A stretch of DNA of 8,976 nucleotides from Fodinibius sp041642155 (GTDB taxonomy: Bacteria; Bacteroidota; Rhodothermia; Balneolales; Balneolaceae), in contig NZ_JBEPWZ010000112.1 of the NCBI RefSeq assembly GCF_041642155.1, forward strand, positions 1 to 8,976, in the 5' to 3' direction. The notes beneath the pieces were generated by a model, which did not search any database, was not told where the DNA came from, and saw nothing but the letters and a program-made list of their open reading frames with translations. Shown piece after piece: positions 1-6,583 of this stretch (position 1 is its first letter; each line of letters begins with the position of its first letter). The position numbers and the translations under genes were made by a program.

Positions 1-2
1 TT

Positions 3-320
3 ATTCCCAACTATACCGATGAGGGATACCTGTTTGTGCCCGATAATGAAGCATCCAAACTGCTTCTTTTTCAGTATGAGGTGTCCGTCTTTGAAAGTTC
101 AACCGATCAGTATCGTTCTCTCAAGACTGCCTTCCTGAAAGCGATTAATAAAGGGAGGGCCCGTTTATCGCCCAATGCGATCAAGCTGGATCTGATCAGC
201 GAAAACAGGGAGCTGCCGAATCCGGCTACCTATGCATTTGACACGGACCTTCAGTTTCCATTTCGGGAAACCATTTTCCCTGTCACCAAGCGCAAGCTGA
301 TGCGTCAGCTGTATGATTAA
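3..320 (+). CDS. 3' end of an unrecognised protein (partial, runs off left edge)
   Basis: The frame is open from the left edge (first full codon at base 3) to a TAA at 318-320, so only the C-terminal 105 residues are present and the true start lies outside the window. The GTG at 36 is in frame, but nothing marks it as a start because the frame is open before it. The visible part is a mixed, soluble-looking segment with no membrane helix or signal. It has a helical, basic middle (LKTAFLKAINKGRARL) and ends in a basic stretch, TKRKLMRQLYD. I do not recognise the family and assign no function. Codon use looks coding and the frame has no internal stops. It converges on the exonuclease gene across a 141-base spacer. 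Confidence 0.7.
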   Translation: MPNYTDEGYLFVPDNEASKLLLFQYEVSVFESSTDQYRSLKTAFLKAINKGRARLSPNAIKLDLISENRELPNPATYAFDTDLQFPFRETIFPVTKRKLMRQLYD

Positions 321-428
321 TCGTGGGTTGTGAAAGATGAAATAAGCGAGAAGCTGCAGAATTGAGGATAAGACTTGGGTAGAGGTTCAGGTTTGGGCAT
401 ACTGCGGATTTTGTGATAAGTAGTACTC

Positions 429-457
429 AATAACCAGTAACAAAAAACGAATAACCA
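429..457. repeat. Short direct repeat, AATAACCA twice, 21 bp apart
   Basis: Two copies of AATAACCA (429-436 and 450-457) flank an A-rich stretch between two convergent genes. Short A-rich reiterations like this are common in AT-rich intergenic DNA. No poly-T hairpin terminator is visible in the 321-461 spacer. This is most likely incidental low-complexity sequence. Confidence 0.3.
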
Positions 458-461
458 ATAA

Positions 462-1169
462 TTAATTCCCCTGGATCTCGTTGAGCTTCCCCATGGCGCG
501 ATCGTTTAGATTGTCAAACAACTCCCTGTCGATATCGCCGACGGTGTATTTCAGGTGCAGCCATACCACATAGGTCGCCATTACGTCTTCGTAGCAGTAG
601 TGTTCAATCTCCGGGAGTTCATCCCGGCGAAACATAGCCAGCACCTCGTTGCCTTCGCCGGTCTGTTTAAACGGTATGCCGATGAGGTACCCCAGGTGCT
701 TCAGCTTGGGCCACGAGCTGGCGCCGTAATTACTGAATTCATCCAGCAGATCTATGTTATCGTTGCTGTACCGGTATTTAATGTCGTAATGATTGAGGCG
801 GAGCGGCATTTGCATATTATGCTTCATGGCGCGGTAGGTCAGCAGCGGCAGGTCAAAACCCCGCCCGTTGTGATGGATGAGTCCGAAATCCTTATAGGTA
901 CTGAGTGCGTCAAACAGGCTTTTCAGTCCCTCTTGCTCGTCCGTGCCGTGCCAGGAAACTTTCTGTTTAGGCATCCCGTTATTTTCGATCCAGAGTCCCA
1001 CCCACGAGATGACCCGGTGATACATCGGAGGCAGAAAGCCGGATTTGTTATGTGCCAGCTCTTCGCTTGCCTGCAGCAACAGATCATCGTCATTCTCTTC
1101 GGGATGGTCAATAACCTGTCGTACAAATTCAAAATCGGGTACCGTTTCTACGTCGAAAATAAAAAACAT
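462..1169 (-). CDS. Predicted 3'-5' exonuclease, PolB-like DnaQ-fold family
   Basis: The 235-residue product carries the three exonuclease motifs of the DEDDy RNase H-like fold. Exo I is FDVETVPD, with Asp6 and Glu8. Exo II is HHNGRGFDLPLL, around Asn101 and Asp106. Exo III is YCYEDV, with Tyr191 and Asp195 in YxxxD spacing, followed by Thr199-Tyr200. These acidic residues bind the two metal ions used for 3'-5' hydrolysis in this superfamily. The FDVETVPD opening and overall layout match the family described as predicted 3'-5' exonuclease related to the PolB exonuclease domain (DNA_pol_B_exo2). Length is slightly below typical for that family and no polymerase domain is attached. It is probably a cytosolic nuclease in DNA repair or RNA processing; the substrate cannot be read from sequence. 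The ATG lies 2 bp after the stop of an asparaginase remnant, so it was probably the second gene of an ansA transcript. No strong Shine-Dalgarno precedes it. Its present promoter is probably in the AT-rich DNA beyond the remnant. Confidence 0.88.
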   Translation of the reverse strand: MFFIFDVETVPDFEFVRQVIDHPEENDDDLLLQASEELAHNKSGFLPPMYHRVISWVGLWIENNGMPKQKVSWHGTDEQEGLKSLFDALSTYKDFGLIHHNGRGFDLPLLTYRAMKHNMQMPLRLNHYDIKYRYSNDNIDLLDEFSNYGASSWPKLKHLGYLIGIPFKQTGEGNEVLAMFRRDELPEIEHYCYEDVMATYVVWLHLKYTVGDIDRELFDNLNDRAMGKLNEIQGN

Positions 1170-1171
1170 AA

Positions 1172-1339
1172 TTATTCTGTTAATTCACCTGCCAGATTCT
1201 GCTTGAATTTCCTGCTCACCGTGTTACTGCCGATAAGAGCTCCTAAAAGATACATTAATTTTGTGAGCGTTGCTTCGGTGGTCATATCAGCTGCGCCAAG
1301 GATGCCCAGCTCCAGGGTTTTGCGTCCGCTTTCGTGGTT
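1172..1339 (-). pseudogene. ansA: C-terminal remnant of type I L-asparaginase (ansA fragment)
   Basis: Reading the minus strand from 1339 to the TAA at 1172-1174 gives 55 codons with no internal stop. They contain HESGRKTLELGILGAADMTTE, then KLMYLLG, then an ending QNLAGELTE. In type I (cytosolic AnsA-type) L-asparaginases, the C-terminal domain carries a YE[ST]GR segment, a G-x-DMTTEAAxxKLMYLLG block and an ending resembling NLxGE(I/L)T, in that order. The match is strong and collinear. The codon before it is TGA (1340-1342), and DNA further upstream is AT-rich with no asparaginase-like reading in any frame I checked. The N-terminal catalytic domain, with its Thr-containing motifs, is absent, so the fragment cannot be a working enzyme. 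An internal ATG within DMTTE exists, but a short product from it is unlikely. The frame is still intact, suggesting a fairly recent truncation or a junction between rearranged or misassembled segments. Confidence 0.78.
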
Positions 1340-1423
1340 TCAATAAGTTATAGGACAACTATTAATTCCATAGTATTCACGAATATTATTGATTAAAACA
1401 AGGTATTGAGTTCAAATAATTTT

Positions 1424-1444
1424 TTGTATTACTTACTAATACAA
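1424..1444. repeat. Perfect 8-bp inverted repeat with 5-base spacer (possible operator)
   Basis: TTGTATTA (1424-1431) and TAATACAA (1437-1444) are exact reverse complements separated by CTTAC. The centre is about 140 bp upstream of the EF-G-like start at 1576. The arm and spacer geometry fits binding by a dimeric regulator. The stem is AT-rich and no T-run follows immediately, so it does not look like an intrinsic terminator. In an AT-rich spacer a dyad of this size could also arise by chance. Confidence 0.4.
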
Positions 1445-1564
1445 TTCAACTTACCGGGAAATGCGATGATGTTCACCTTATTAATAGTACCATGTCGGGC
1501 CTGTTACAGGTATTCTCGAGAGATCACTGTTCCGGTATATTTATTATTCCCATCCATCAAAAAA

Positions 1565-1570
1565 AGAGGT
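1565..1570 (+). promoter_or_regulatory. Ribosome binding site setting the EF-G-like start
   Basis: AGAGGT sits 5 bases before the ATG at 1576. Translation from there begins MRVYPSSRIRNVVLLGHAGSGKT, which places the P-loop near residue 16, as in other EF-G proteins. The longer in-frame start at 1492 has no comparable site and would add an unrelated 28-residue extension. Confidence 0.6.
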
Positions 1571-1575
1571 TATGT

Positions 1576-3705
1576 ATGAGAGTCTATCCATCATCCAGAA
1601 TTAGAAATGTCGTCTTGCTGGGACACGCGGGATCAGGGAAAACGACGCTTTCCGAGACGATGCTGTTTGAATCGGGGAGCAAGAGCCGAAGGGGCTCCGT
1701 TGAACAGAAATCGACCTCATCTGATTACCACGAAATTGAACATGAAAAGGGTAAGTCCGTATTTGGTACGCTGTTGAACCTGGACTGGCGCGGCAATAAA
1801 ATAAATTTGATTGACACGCCGGGCACCTCAGACTATATCGGGGAAGTTGTGGGGGCCCTGCGGGTGGCGGACACCGCCATTTTTTCGCTTAATGCAGAGT
1901 ACGGAATTGAGACAGGGACCGAACTGCACTGGAAATACACCGAGCAGTATAACATCCCCTCGTTGTTGATTGTCAATAAGCCCGACAGCAGCCAGTCCGA
2001 CTTTCAGAAGACGGTGGACAGGGCCAAAGAGCGTTTTGGCCGCGGCGTTGTGGTGGTGCAGTATCCCTACAGCGAGGGGGAAGACTTCCATGCCATCATT
2101 GACGTGCTTAAAATGACGATGTACGAATTTCCGGAGGACGGGGGCAAGCCGGCCAAGCTTCCGATACCCGATGCCCACCAGGCCCAGGCGGAGCTGCTGC
2201 ACAATGAGCTGGTAGAGTCGGTGGCCGAAAATGATGAAACGCTGCTGGATGTTTATTTTGAGCAGGGAATGCTGACGGAGAGTCAGATGCGCGAGGGATT
2301 GCAACAGACCCTGATTAACAGGGATATCTTCCCGCTCTTCTGCTGCTCGGCCAAACGCAATATGGGGACAGGCCGCGTGATGGGGTTCCTTGGAAATGTG
2401 GCCCCGAATCCGCTGGAAGCCAACCCGCCGAAGACGTCGGGAGGTGAAGATATCCCGTTGAACCCGGAAGGCGATCCGCTGATGTTTATCTTTAAGAACA
2501 GCTCGGAGTCGCACATGGGCGATATGCTTTATTTTAAGATGTATGGAGGTACGGCGCAGCCGGGGCTTGATCTGGTCAACGGTACCACCGGAAGTACGGT
2601 TCGCCTGTCGAGCCTGTATTTGATGAACGGGGGGGAGCGCCAGGAAGTCGACGAGGTAAACACCGGCGATATCGGGTCGGCCGTCAAACTAAAGAACACC
2701 AATGTAAACGACCTCCTGCATACAAAGGACACGGTGGTGGATATCGAGCCCATACATTTTCCGGAGCCGGTTATTCGTACAGCTATCGAGCTTAGGCGGG
2801 AGGGAGAGGAGGATAAGCTGGGCACGGCGCTGCACCAGCTCCAGCGCGAAGACCCCTCGTTGCAGGTGGAGCACAGCCAGGAATTGAAACAGGTGATTAT
2901 TCACGGGCAGGGCGAGGAGCACCTGGCGGTCATTAAATATGCCCTGGAACACCGGTTTCAGCTCGATTTTGAGTTTGTGGAGCCGCGCATCCCCTATCGG
3001 GAGACCATCACGAAGGAGGTCCGCACCCATTACAAGCATAAAAAACAGTCGGGCGGGGCGGGACAGTTTGCCAAGATATCGATGCTGATGGAGCCGCTGC
3101 GCGATCATATGACCGAGCACAGCGAGCTGAAGGTGCGCGATGTCCAGGAAATTGATCTTGATTGGGGCGGAAAACTTGTTTTCAGAAACTGTATAGTGGG
3201 AGGGGTCATTGACAACCGGTTTATGCCTGCCATCCTTAAAGGTATCATGGAGAAAATGGAAAATGGTCCGCTTTGTGACTGCCGGGTGCGGGATATCCGG
3301 ATCTCGGTATACGACGGGGCCATGCATTCGGTGGACTCCAATGACGCGGCCTTTCGTACGGCGGCCCTCATGGCTTTCCGGGAGGGGTTCCTGAAAGCGG
3401 CTCCCAGATTGTTGGAACCTGTCTACGCGATTGAAGTGACGGTGCCCGCTGATTATATGGGGGATGTGATGAGCGATATCAGTACGCGGCGGGGACAGAT
3501 TATGGGGATGGATGCGGAGGGTTCCATCCAAAAAATTGAAGCGCAGGTGCCGCTGGGGGAACTGGGCCATTTTGCCACGCGGTTGAAATCCCTGACCCAG
3601 GGCAGCGCAGGCTTCAGGAGAACGTTCTCTCATTATGCCCAAGTGCCCCGGGAAATCCAGCAGGAGGTTGTGAAACAGACCCGGGGGCGGCAGGAAGTGG
3701 GATGA
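1576..3705 (+). CDS. fusA: Elongation factor G paralogue (EF-G2 / EF-G-like translational GTPase)
   Basis: The 709-residue product is a full-length EF-G-type factor, of the class that moves tRNA and mRNA through the ribosome after peptide-bond formation. G-domain motifs are the P-loop GHAGSGKT (16-23), switch I region EKGKSV (57-62), G3 DTPGTSD (80-86), G4 NKPD (134-137) and G5 SAK (258-260). Domains II (about 300-390) and III (about 398-475) follow. Domain IV has KQSGGAGQ (490-497) and the tip loop YDGAMHSVDS (579-588, His584 kept), and domain V is at about 612-700. Canonical EF-G has AHIDAGKT, RGITI and DTPGHVDF. Here the G3 His, important for GTP hydrolysis, is Thr84, and the switch I Thr appears to be Ser61. 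That places it with EF-G2-type paralogues, several of which have weak or no ribosome-stimulated GTPase activity. No rpsL, rpsG or tuf gene is nearby, so a canonical fusA probably lies elsewhere. The start at 1576 is chosen on the AGAGGT site and family alignment. Confidence 0.93.
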   Translation: MRVYPSSRIRNVVLLGHAGSGKTTLSETMLFESGSKSRRGSVEQKSTSSDYHEIEHEKGKSVFGTLLNLDWRGNKINLIDTPGTSDYIGEVVGALRVADTAIFSLNAEYGIETGTELHWKYTEQYNIPSLLIVNKPDSSQSDFQKTVDRAKERFGRGVVVVQYPYSEGEDFHAIIDVLKMTMYEFPEDGGKPAKLPIPDAHQAQAELLHNELVESVAENDETLLDVYFEQGMLTESQMREGLQQTLINRDIFPLFCCSAKRNMGTGRVMGFLGNVAPNPLEANPPKTSGGEDIPLNPEGDPLMFIFKNSSESHMGDMLYFKMYGGTAQPGLDLVNGTTGSTVRLSSLYLMNGGERQEVDEVNTGDIGSAVKLKNTNVNDLLHTKDTVVDIEPIHFPEPVIRTAIELRREGEEDKLGTALHQLQREDPSLQVEHSQELKQVIIHGQGEEHLAVIKYALEHRFQLDFEFVEPRIPYRETITKEVRTHYKHKKQSGGAGQFAKISMLMEPLRDHMTEHSELKVRDVQEIDLDWGGKLVFRNCIVGGVIDNRFMPAILKGIMEKMENGPLCDCRVRDIRISVYDGAMHSVDSNDAAFRTAALMAFREGFLKAAPRLLEPVYAIEVTVPADYMGDVMSDISTRRGQIMGMDAEGSIQKIEAQVPLGELGHFATRLKSLTQGSAGFRRTFSHYAQVPREIQQEVVKQTRGRQEVG

Positions 3706-3773
3706 AGCGGAGTGTTTCGTAAGTTCTGGCCGGAGGACTTTAATCCTATAAAATCTATCTGCCAGCTATTTCC

Positions 3774-5381
3774 TTAGCTAACGGTTGCGGTTGTATCGTT
3801 CTCTTCATCGGCTGGGAGCGGTTTCTCTCTGTCGGGAGGCTTTTTCTCTATACTTTCTTTCGGTATTCTCGGGCTGTCTGGACGGCTTTCCAGGAGATGT
3901 TCAAGGTATCGTTCCGGCAGCTCGAAAAACAGGTCATCCCCGATGGGAGGGAATCGACGATTCATGGGTTCCTTCGGCTTCTGGGGACGCTCTTCAGGCG
4001 TCCAGCTATAGCCTTCCAGCTGGCGCTCGGCCGTCTTTTCATTTTCGGGAAAACGCGAGCCCTCATTGGATCCGAGCGCAATCATGGAATCGACTTCCCC
4101 TTCCAAAAAGGTGATGCGTATGGAGGGAGCCGAAAGTTCGATCGCTCCGTCGGATTCCTGCTGCTGGTTCTTGATATACCGCAGCAGCCGGGCATTCCGG
4201 AATACATGAATCTGGCGAAGCGCGCCCGTATCCTCCGAGAAATTTGCATGCAGGGTATCGCCGGTAATTTGATTCAGCCGGTCAATGGACGTATCCTGCT
4301 GTACCGAAAAGGGGTTGGGGTATGATTTCAGGCTGTCGATATTACCGTCTTTGAGAATCGCTTTGATATAAGGTCCGGTAAGCTGCACGTTATCGTGCCA
4401 GGCCCTGGCATTGGACCAGAGCTCAAAAGTTTGGGTGGTATCGGTGTACCGGGAGGTATCGGCGGTGGCCGAAAAGTCGGGAGACCAGATGCGCACGTTC
4501 CCGTAACCGTGGGTGATGGTCGTGGTGTCGGCTGCACTCCGCTGCTCACGGGACAGGATCGTTTGGGCCCGGATATGGGTCGTATCAGCTTTGGTGGAAT
4601 CCAAGCGAGTGGTGTCTGATCGAGTCGTGTCGCTCGTATCCGCTTCAAAATTTTTGAGCCACGCATCTTCCCTGAGCAGCCGCCGCCCGGTGGAGTCTGT
4701 CTCCAGGTATTCTCCCTTGATCATGGAGTTGTTTTCACGATCGTAGCCGTAGACCTGGCTGTGCATCTCGTAGTATTGTTTGCGCCGGTTGCCGAACAGG
4801 GAGTCGGCTTCAAGGTACTGCAGGGAATCGGCAATCTGCACCTTTCCCTTGAACTCCACACTGTCGACGGCCCGGTAATAATACCCCGAATCGGCCTTAA
4901 GCGTGCCGCGAAGATCCTCCAGTCGGATTTGATCGATAAAATGGGCGACCTTGTCAGAAAAACGATAGTCGACACTATGGCCAAAAAGAGTAGAGCTGTC
5001 GGTCTCGATGATTACGCGTCCCCTGAGTTTGCTGAAATCGACATCGGTATAATAGGTCAGCGAGTCGGTCCATATGATTTCTTCCCCCGTATCAATCTCG
5101 ATATTGCCAAAGGCGCGAATTTCATTTTTATCGATAAATTGATAGGCGCTGTCGCAGTACATTTCAAGGTCGCCGTGCCGAAGATGGACATCATCCAGGA
5201 TACGGCGGACCTGCTCACCCTCGTGGGTGCCGCCGACAATCCGGGAGGCATTCAGAATATCGACCTGTCTCTCCTGGGCCCGGGCGTCGGTAAAGAGGAA
5301 AGCTGCGCCGACTACTCCGAAAAGGAAAAGCAGGGGTTTCGGTACCTTACGGGCTATGGTGTTGAGGGATGGAAATATCAT
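3774..5381 (-). CDS. OstA/LptA-family lipopolysaccharide-transport protein, long form
   Basis: This 535-residue protein begins with a good signal peptide: a basic n-region (RKVPK), a hydrophobic core LLFLFGVVGAAFLF and a cleavage site ARA|Q after residue 35. The mature part is a long run of short beta-strand units typical of OstA-like proteins, such as DLEMYCDSAYQF, IRAFGNIEI, GRVIIETDSSTLFG and FKGKVQIADSLQYLEADS. These units build the beta-jellyroll that carries lipopolysaccharide across the periplasm. LptA of E. coli is about 185 residues, so this is roughly three times longer; long OstA-like proteins are known in Bacteroidota. A Thr/Asp low-complexity stretch with DTTR-like repeats lies at about 247-269, and the last 75 residues are Pro/Lys/Glu-rich. 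No C-terminal LptD-type barrel is evident. An in-frame ATG at 5429 would add 16 residues and overlap lptC by 47 bp. I prefer 5381 because it starts 1 bp after the lptC stop and gives a cleaner signal peptide. Confidence 0.82.
   Translation of the reverse strand: MIFPSLNTIARKVPKPLLFLFGVVGAAFLFTDARAQERQVDILNASRIVGGTHEGEQVRRILDDVHLRHGDLEMYCDSAYQFIDKNEIRAFGNIEIDTGEEIIWTDSLTYYTDVDFSKLRGRVIIETDSSTLFGHSVDYRFSDKVAHFIDQIRLEDLRGTLKADSGYYYRAVDSVEFKGKVQIADSLQYLEADSLFGNRRKQYYEMHSQVYGYDRENNSMIKGEYLETDSTGRRLLREDAWLKNFEADTSDTTRSDTTRLDSTKADTTHIRAQTILSREQRSAADTTTITHGYGNVRIWSPDFSATADTSRYTDTTQTFELWSNARAWHDNVQLTGPYIKAILKDGNIDSLKSYPNPFSVQQDTSIDRLNQITGDTLHANFSEDTGALRQIHVFRNARLLRYIKNQQQESDGAIELSAPSIRITFLEGEVDSMIALGSNEGSRFPENEKTAERQLEGYSWTPEERPQKPKEPMNRRFPPIGDDLFFELPERYLEHLLESRPDSPRIPKESIEKKPPDREKPLPADEENDTTATVS
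4575..4643 (-). repeat. DTTR-type Thr/Asp low-complexity repeat inside the OstA-like gene
   Basis: The encoded residues run DTSDTTRSDTTRLDSTKADTTH, near-repeats of about five residues built on DTT or DST. They lie between two blocks of OstA-like strands, so they probably form a flexible linker. Repeats of this kind often vary in copy number by slippage. Confidence 0.55.
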
Positions 5382-5382
5382 A

Positions 5383-5967
5383 TTATTCAACAATGAATTG
5401 CCCCGATGGTTTTTCGATGGTATAATCATCGCTCAGGTCCGTCGTGCCCTCAAATCCCGTACCGGAGATACTGTCGGTGGGCGTGGTAATGATGACAAAT
5501 TTGGGAGTGGTAATGCGGTTGGTGTTTTGGGTCCACTTCAGGTATTCTGATTCCAGGTGGCGGTTATCTTCCGTGGTCACCTGTACATCTCCATAGAGTT
5601 CAAAGATGGCCTCGTCGGCGTTGTAGACGGCGCGTTCACAACGGGCCCGTGTGGTTACAGCGCCGGTAGAATCGTATAGCTGAATATCAACCGGCCCCTT
5701 GATATGAGTGGCATTGCTGTCTTGAGCGGTATAGGTGGCCGCATATGAGCCGGTCAGCCGCATTTTTTTAAATCCTTCTTCTATAATCTCCATTTCGACA
5801 TCCCAGCTTTCCGTGGTCGAGGTGAGAGAGTCTTTGAGGGCTTCATCCACCTGGGCGGACTGTTCCCGGGAAAGCTCGCCGCAGGAAGCCAGCATTCCCG
5901 TCAGCAGAAAGCTGAAAAGCAGTACATAAAGCGTTTTATGTGGTTCCAAAATAGCGGTCACCTGCAT
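5383..5967 (-). CDS. lptC: LptC-family lipopolysaccharide export protein, predicted lipoprotein
   Basis: The 194-residue product has a lipoprotein signal: hydrophobic YVLLFSFLLTGM, then lipobox L-A-S-C with Cys29 as the lipidation site. E. coli LptC is instead held by an uncleaved helix, whereas lipoprotein forms are common in Bacteroidota. The C-terminal half carries the LptC/LptA strand pattern: FELYGDVQV (122-130), LESEYLKW (138-145), RITTPKFVII (151-160), SISGTGFEG (166-174), then YTIEKPSGQF. LptC accepts lipopolysaccharide from the LptBFG inner-membrane transporter and hands it to LptA. Its stop is 1 bp from the chosen start of the OstA-like gene, fitting the usual pairing. The ATG at 5967 lies inside the end of upp (32-bp overlap), suggesting translational coupling. 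A GTG one codon upstream (5970) is an alternative start. Confidence 0.85.
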   Translation of the reverse strand: MQVTAILEPHKTLYVLLFSFLLTGMLASCGELSREQSAQVDEALKDSLTSTTESWDVEMEIIEEGFKKMRLTGSYAATYTAQDSNATHIKGPVDIQLYDSTGAVTTRARCERAVYNADEAIFELYGDVQVTTEDNRHLESEYLKWTQNTNRITTPKFVIITTPTDSISGTGFEGTTDLSDDYTIEKPSGQFIVE

Positions 5968-6571
5968 CACCTAATCCGGGTACGATAAAAGCATCGTCGT
6001 TGAGTTTCTCGTCAATGGCAGCGGTAATCGTGTGAACATCGGGGTGGTTCTCATCCAGTGTATGTAATCCTTCCGGGGCTGAGATTAACGATATAAAACG
6101 CAAATGTTGTGCGCCCTCTTTTTTGAGGTAGCTGAGGGCGTCATCAGCGCTGCCCCCGGTGGCCAGCATCGGGTCTACAACCAACACCATCGCCTGTTCA
6201 ATACCTTCTGGGATGTTGGAATAGTAGTCCACCGGCTGATGGGTCTGCTCATCGCGATACATACCCAGGTGTCCCACTTTGGCGTTGGGAATAAACTGGA
6301 GGAGCGCATCCGAGAGGCCCAGTCCGGCCCGCAGTATCGGCACGACAATAATATCCTGGTCAATATCGTAGCCGGTGGTTTCCCGGATGGGTGTTTCTAT
6401 GGGAAAGGTGATGAGTGGCAGTTCCTTGAGGGCATGGTAGGCCAGAATGACGGCAATGCGCTTGAGGGCCACGCGAAAATCATCGGTCTGCGTATTGATA
6501 TCCCGCAGGATTGTAATATCCCGGGCAATAACGGGATGTTCGATCAAGGTGACGCGCTCGAAATTATTCAT
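5936..6571 (-). CDS. upp: Uracil phosphoribosyltransferase
   Basis: The 211-residue protein is nearly the standard length (about 208). It converts uracil and PRPP to UMP and pyrophosphate, the main step of uracil salvage, in the cytosol. The PRPP-binding loop VVDPMLATGGSA is at 131-142. The PILRAGLGL segment is at 78-86, the flexible-loop GMYRDE at 103-108, and the C-terminal uracil-recognition stretch GLGDAGDRYFGT at 199-210. All key residues are present, so the enzyme should be active. It starts 12 bp after the symporter stop with only a weak TGGA upstream, and overlaps the start of lptC. Its place between a solute symporter and lipopolysaccharide-export genes makes co-transcription likely. 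The symporter belongs to an amino-acid family, not the uracil permeases usually paired with upp. Confidence 0.97.
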   Translation of the reverse strand: MNNFERVTLIEHPVIARDITILRDINTQTDDFRVALKRIAVILAYHALKELPLITFPIETPIRETTGYDIDQDIIVVPILRAGLGLSDALLQFIPNAKVGHLGMYRDEQTHQPVDYYSNIPEGIEQAMVLVVDPMLATGGSADDALSYLKKEGAQHLRFISLISAPEGLHTLDENHPDVHTITAAIDEKLNDDAFIVPGLGDAGDRYFGTT

Positions 6572-6583
6572 GAATAATCCAGG

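Larger units (their letters stand above)
1340..1575. promoter_or_regulatory. AT-rich spacer between ansA remnant and EF-G-like gene, probable promoter region
   Basis: This spacer is clearly more AT-rich than the flanking genes and holds no gene I can support. An in-frame ATG at 1492 could extend the EF-G-like protein by 28 residues, but those residues do not resemble any EF-G N-terminus. The region should hold the EF-G promoter and perhaps a divergent one for the exonuclease. I could not pick a convincing -35/-10 or Bacteroidota -33/-7 pair. Two dyads are visible: a perfect 8-bp one at 1424-1444, and TATTC-AC-GAATA at 1374-1385. Confidence 0.4.

Noticed and set aside
555..1346. 263-codon open frame on the plus strand opposite the exonuclease gene
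   Set aside because: The minus strand carries the DEDDy exonuclease motifs in order plus the asparaginase remnant; the plus-strand reading has no recognisable motif and spans both, so it is a composition shadow.
1492..1575. 28-residue N-terminal extension of the EF-G-like protein from an upstream ATG
   Set aside because: The extension does not look like EF-G, contains two Cys and no clear targeting pattern, and the internal ATG at 1576 has an AGAGGT site at good spacing.
2689..3642. 317-codon open frame antisense to the EF-G-like gene
   Set aside because: It lies entirely within domains III-V of a clearly recognisable EF-G on the plus strand, and its translation is rich in His, Arg and Pro, as is typical of antisense shadows.
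3706..3790. Possible bidirectional terminator between the convergent EF-G-like and OstA-like genes
   Set aside because: Only weak stems are present (AGGA/TCCT, and AGCTA/TAGCT overlapping the OstA-like stop), with no T-run after either, so I do not call a terminator.
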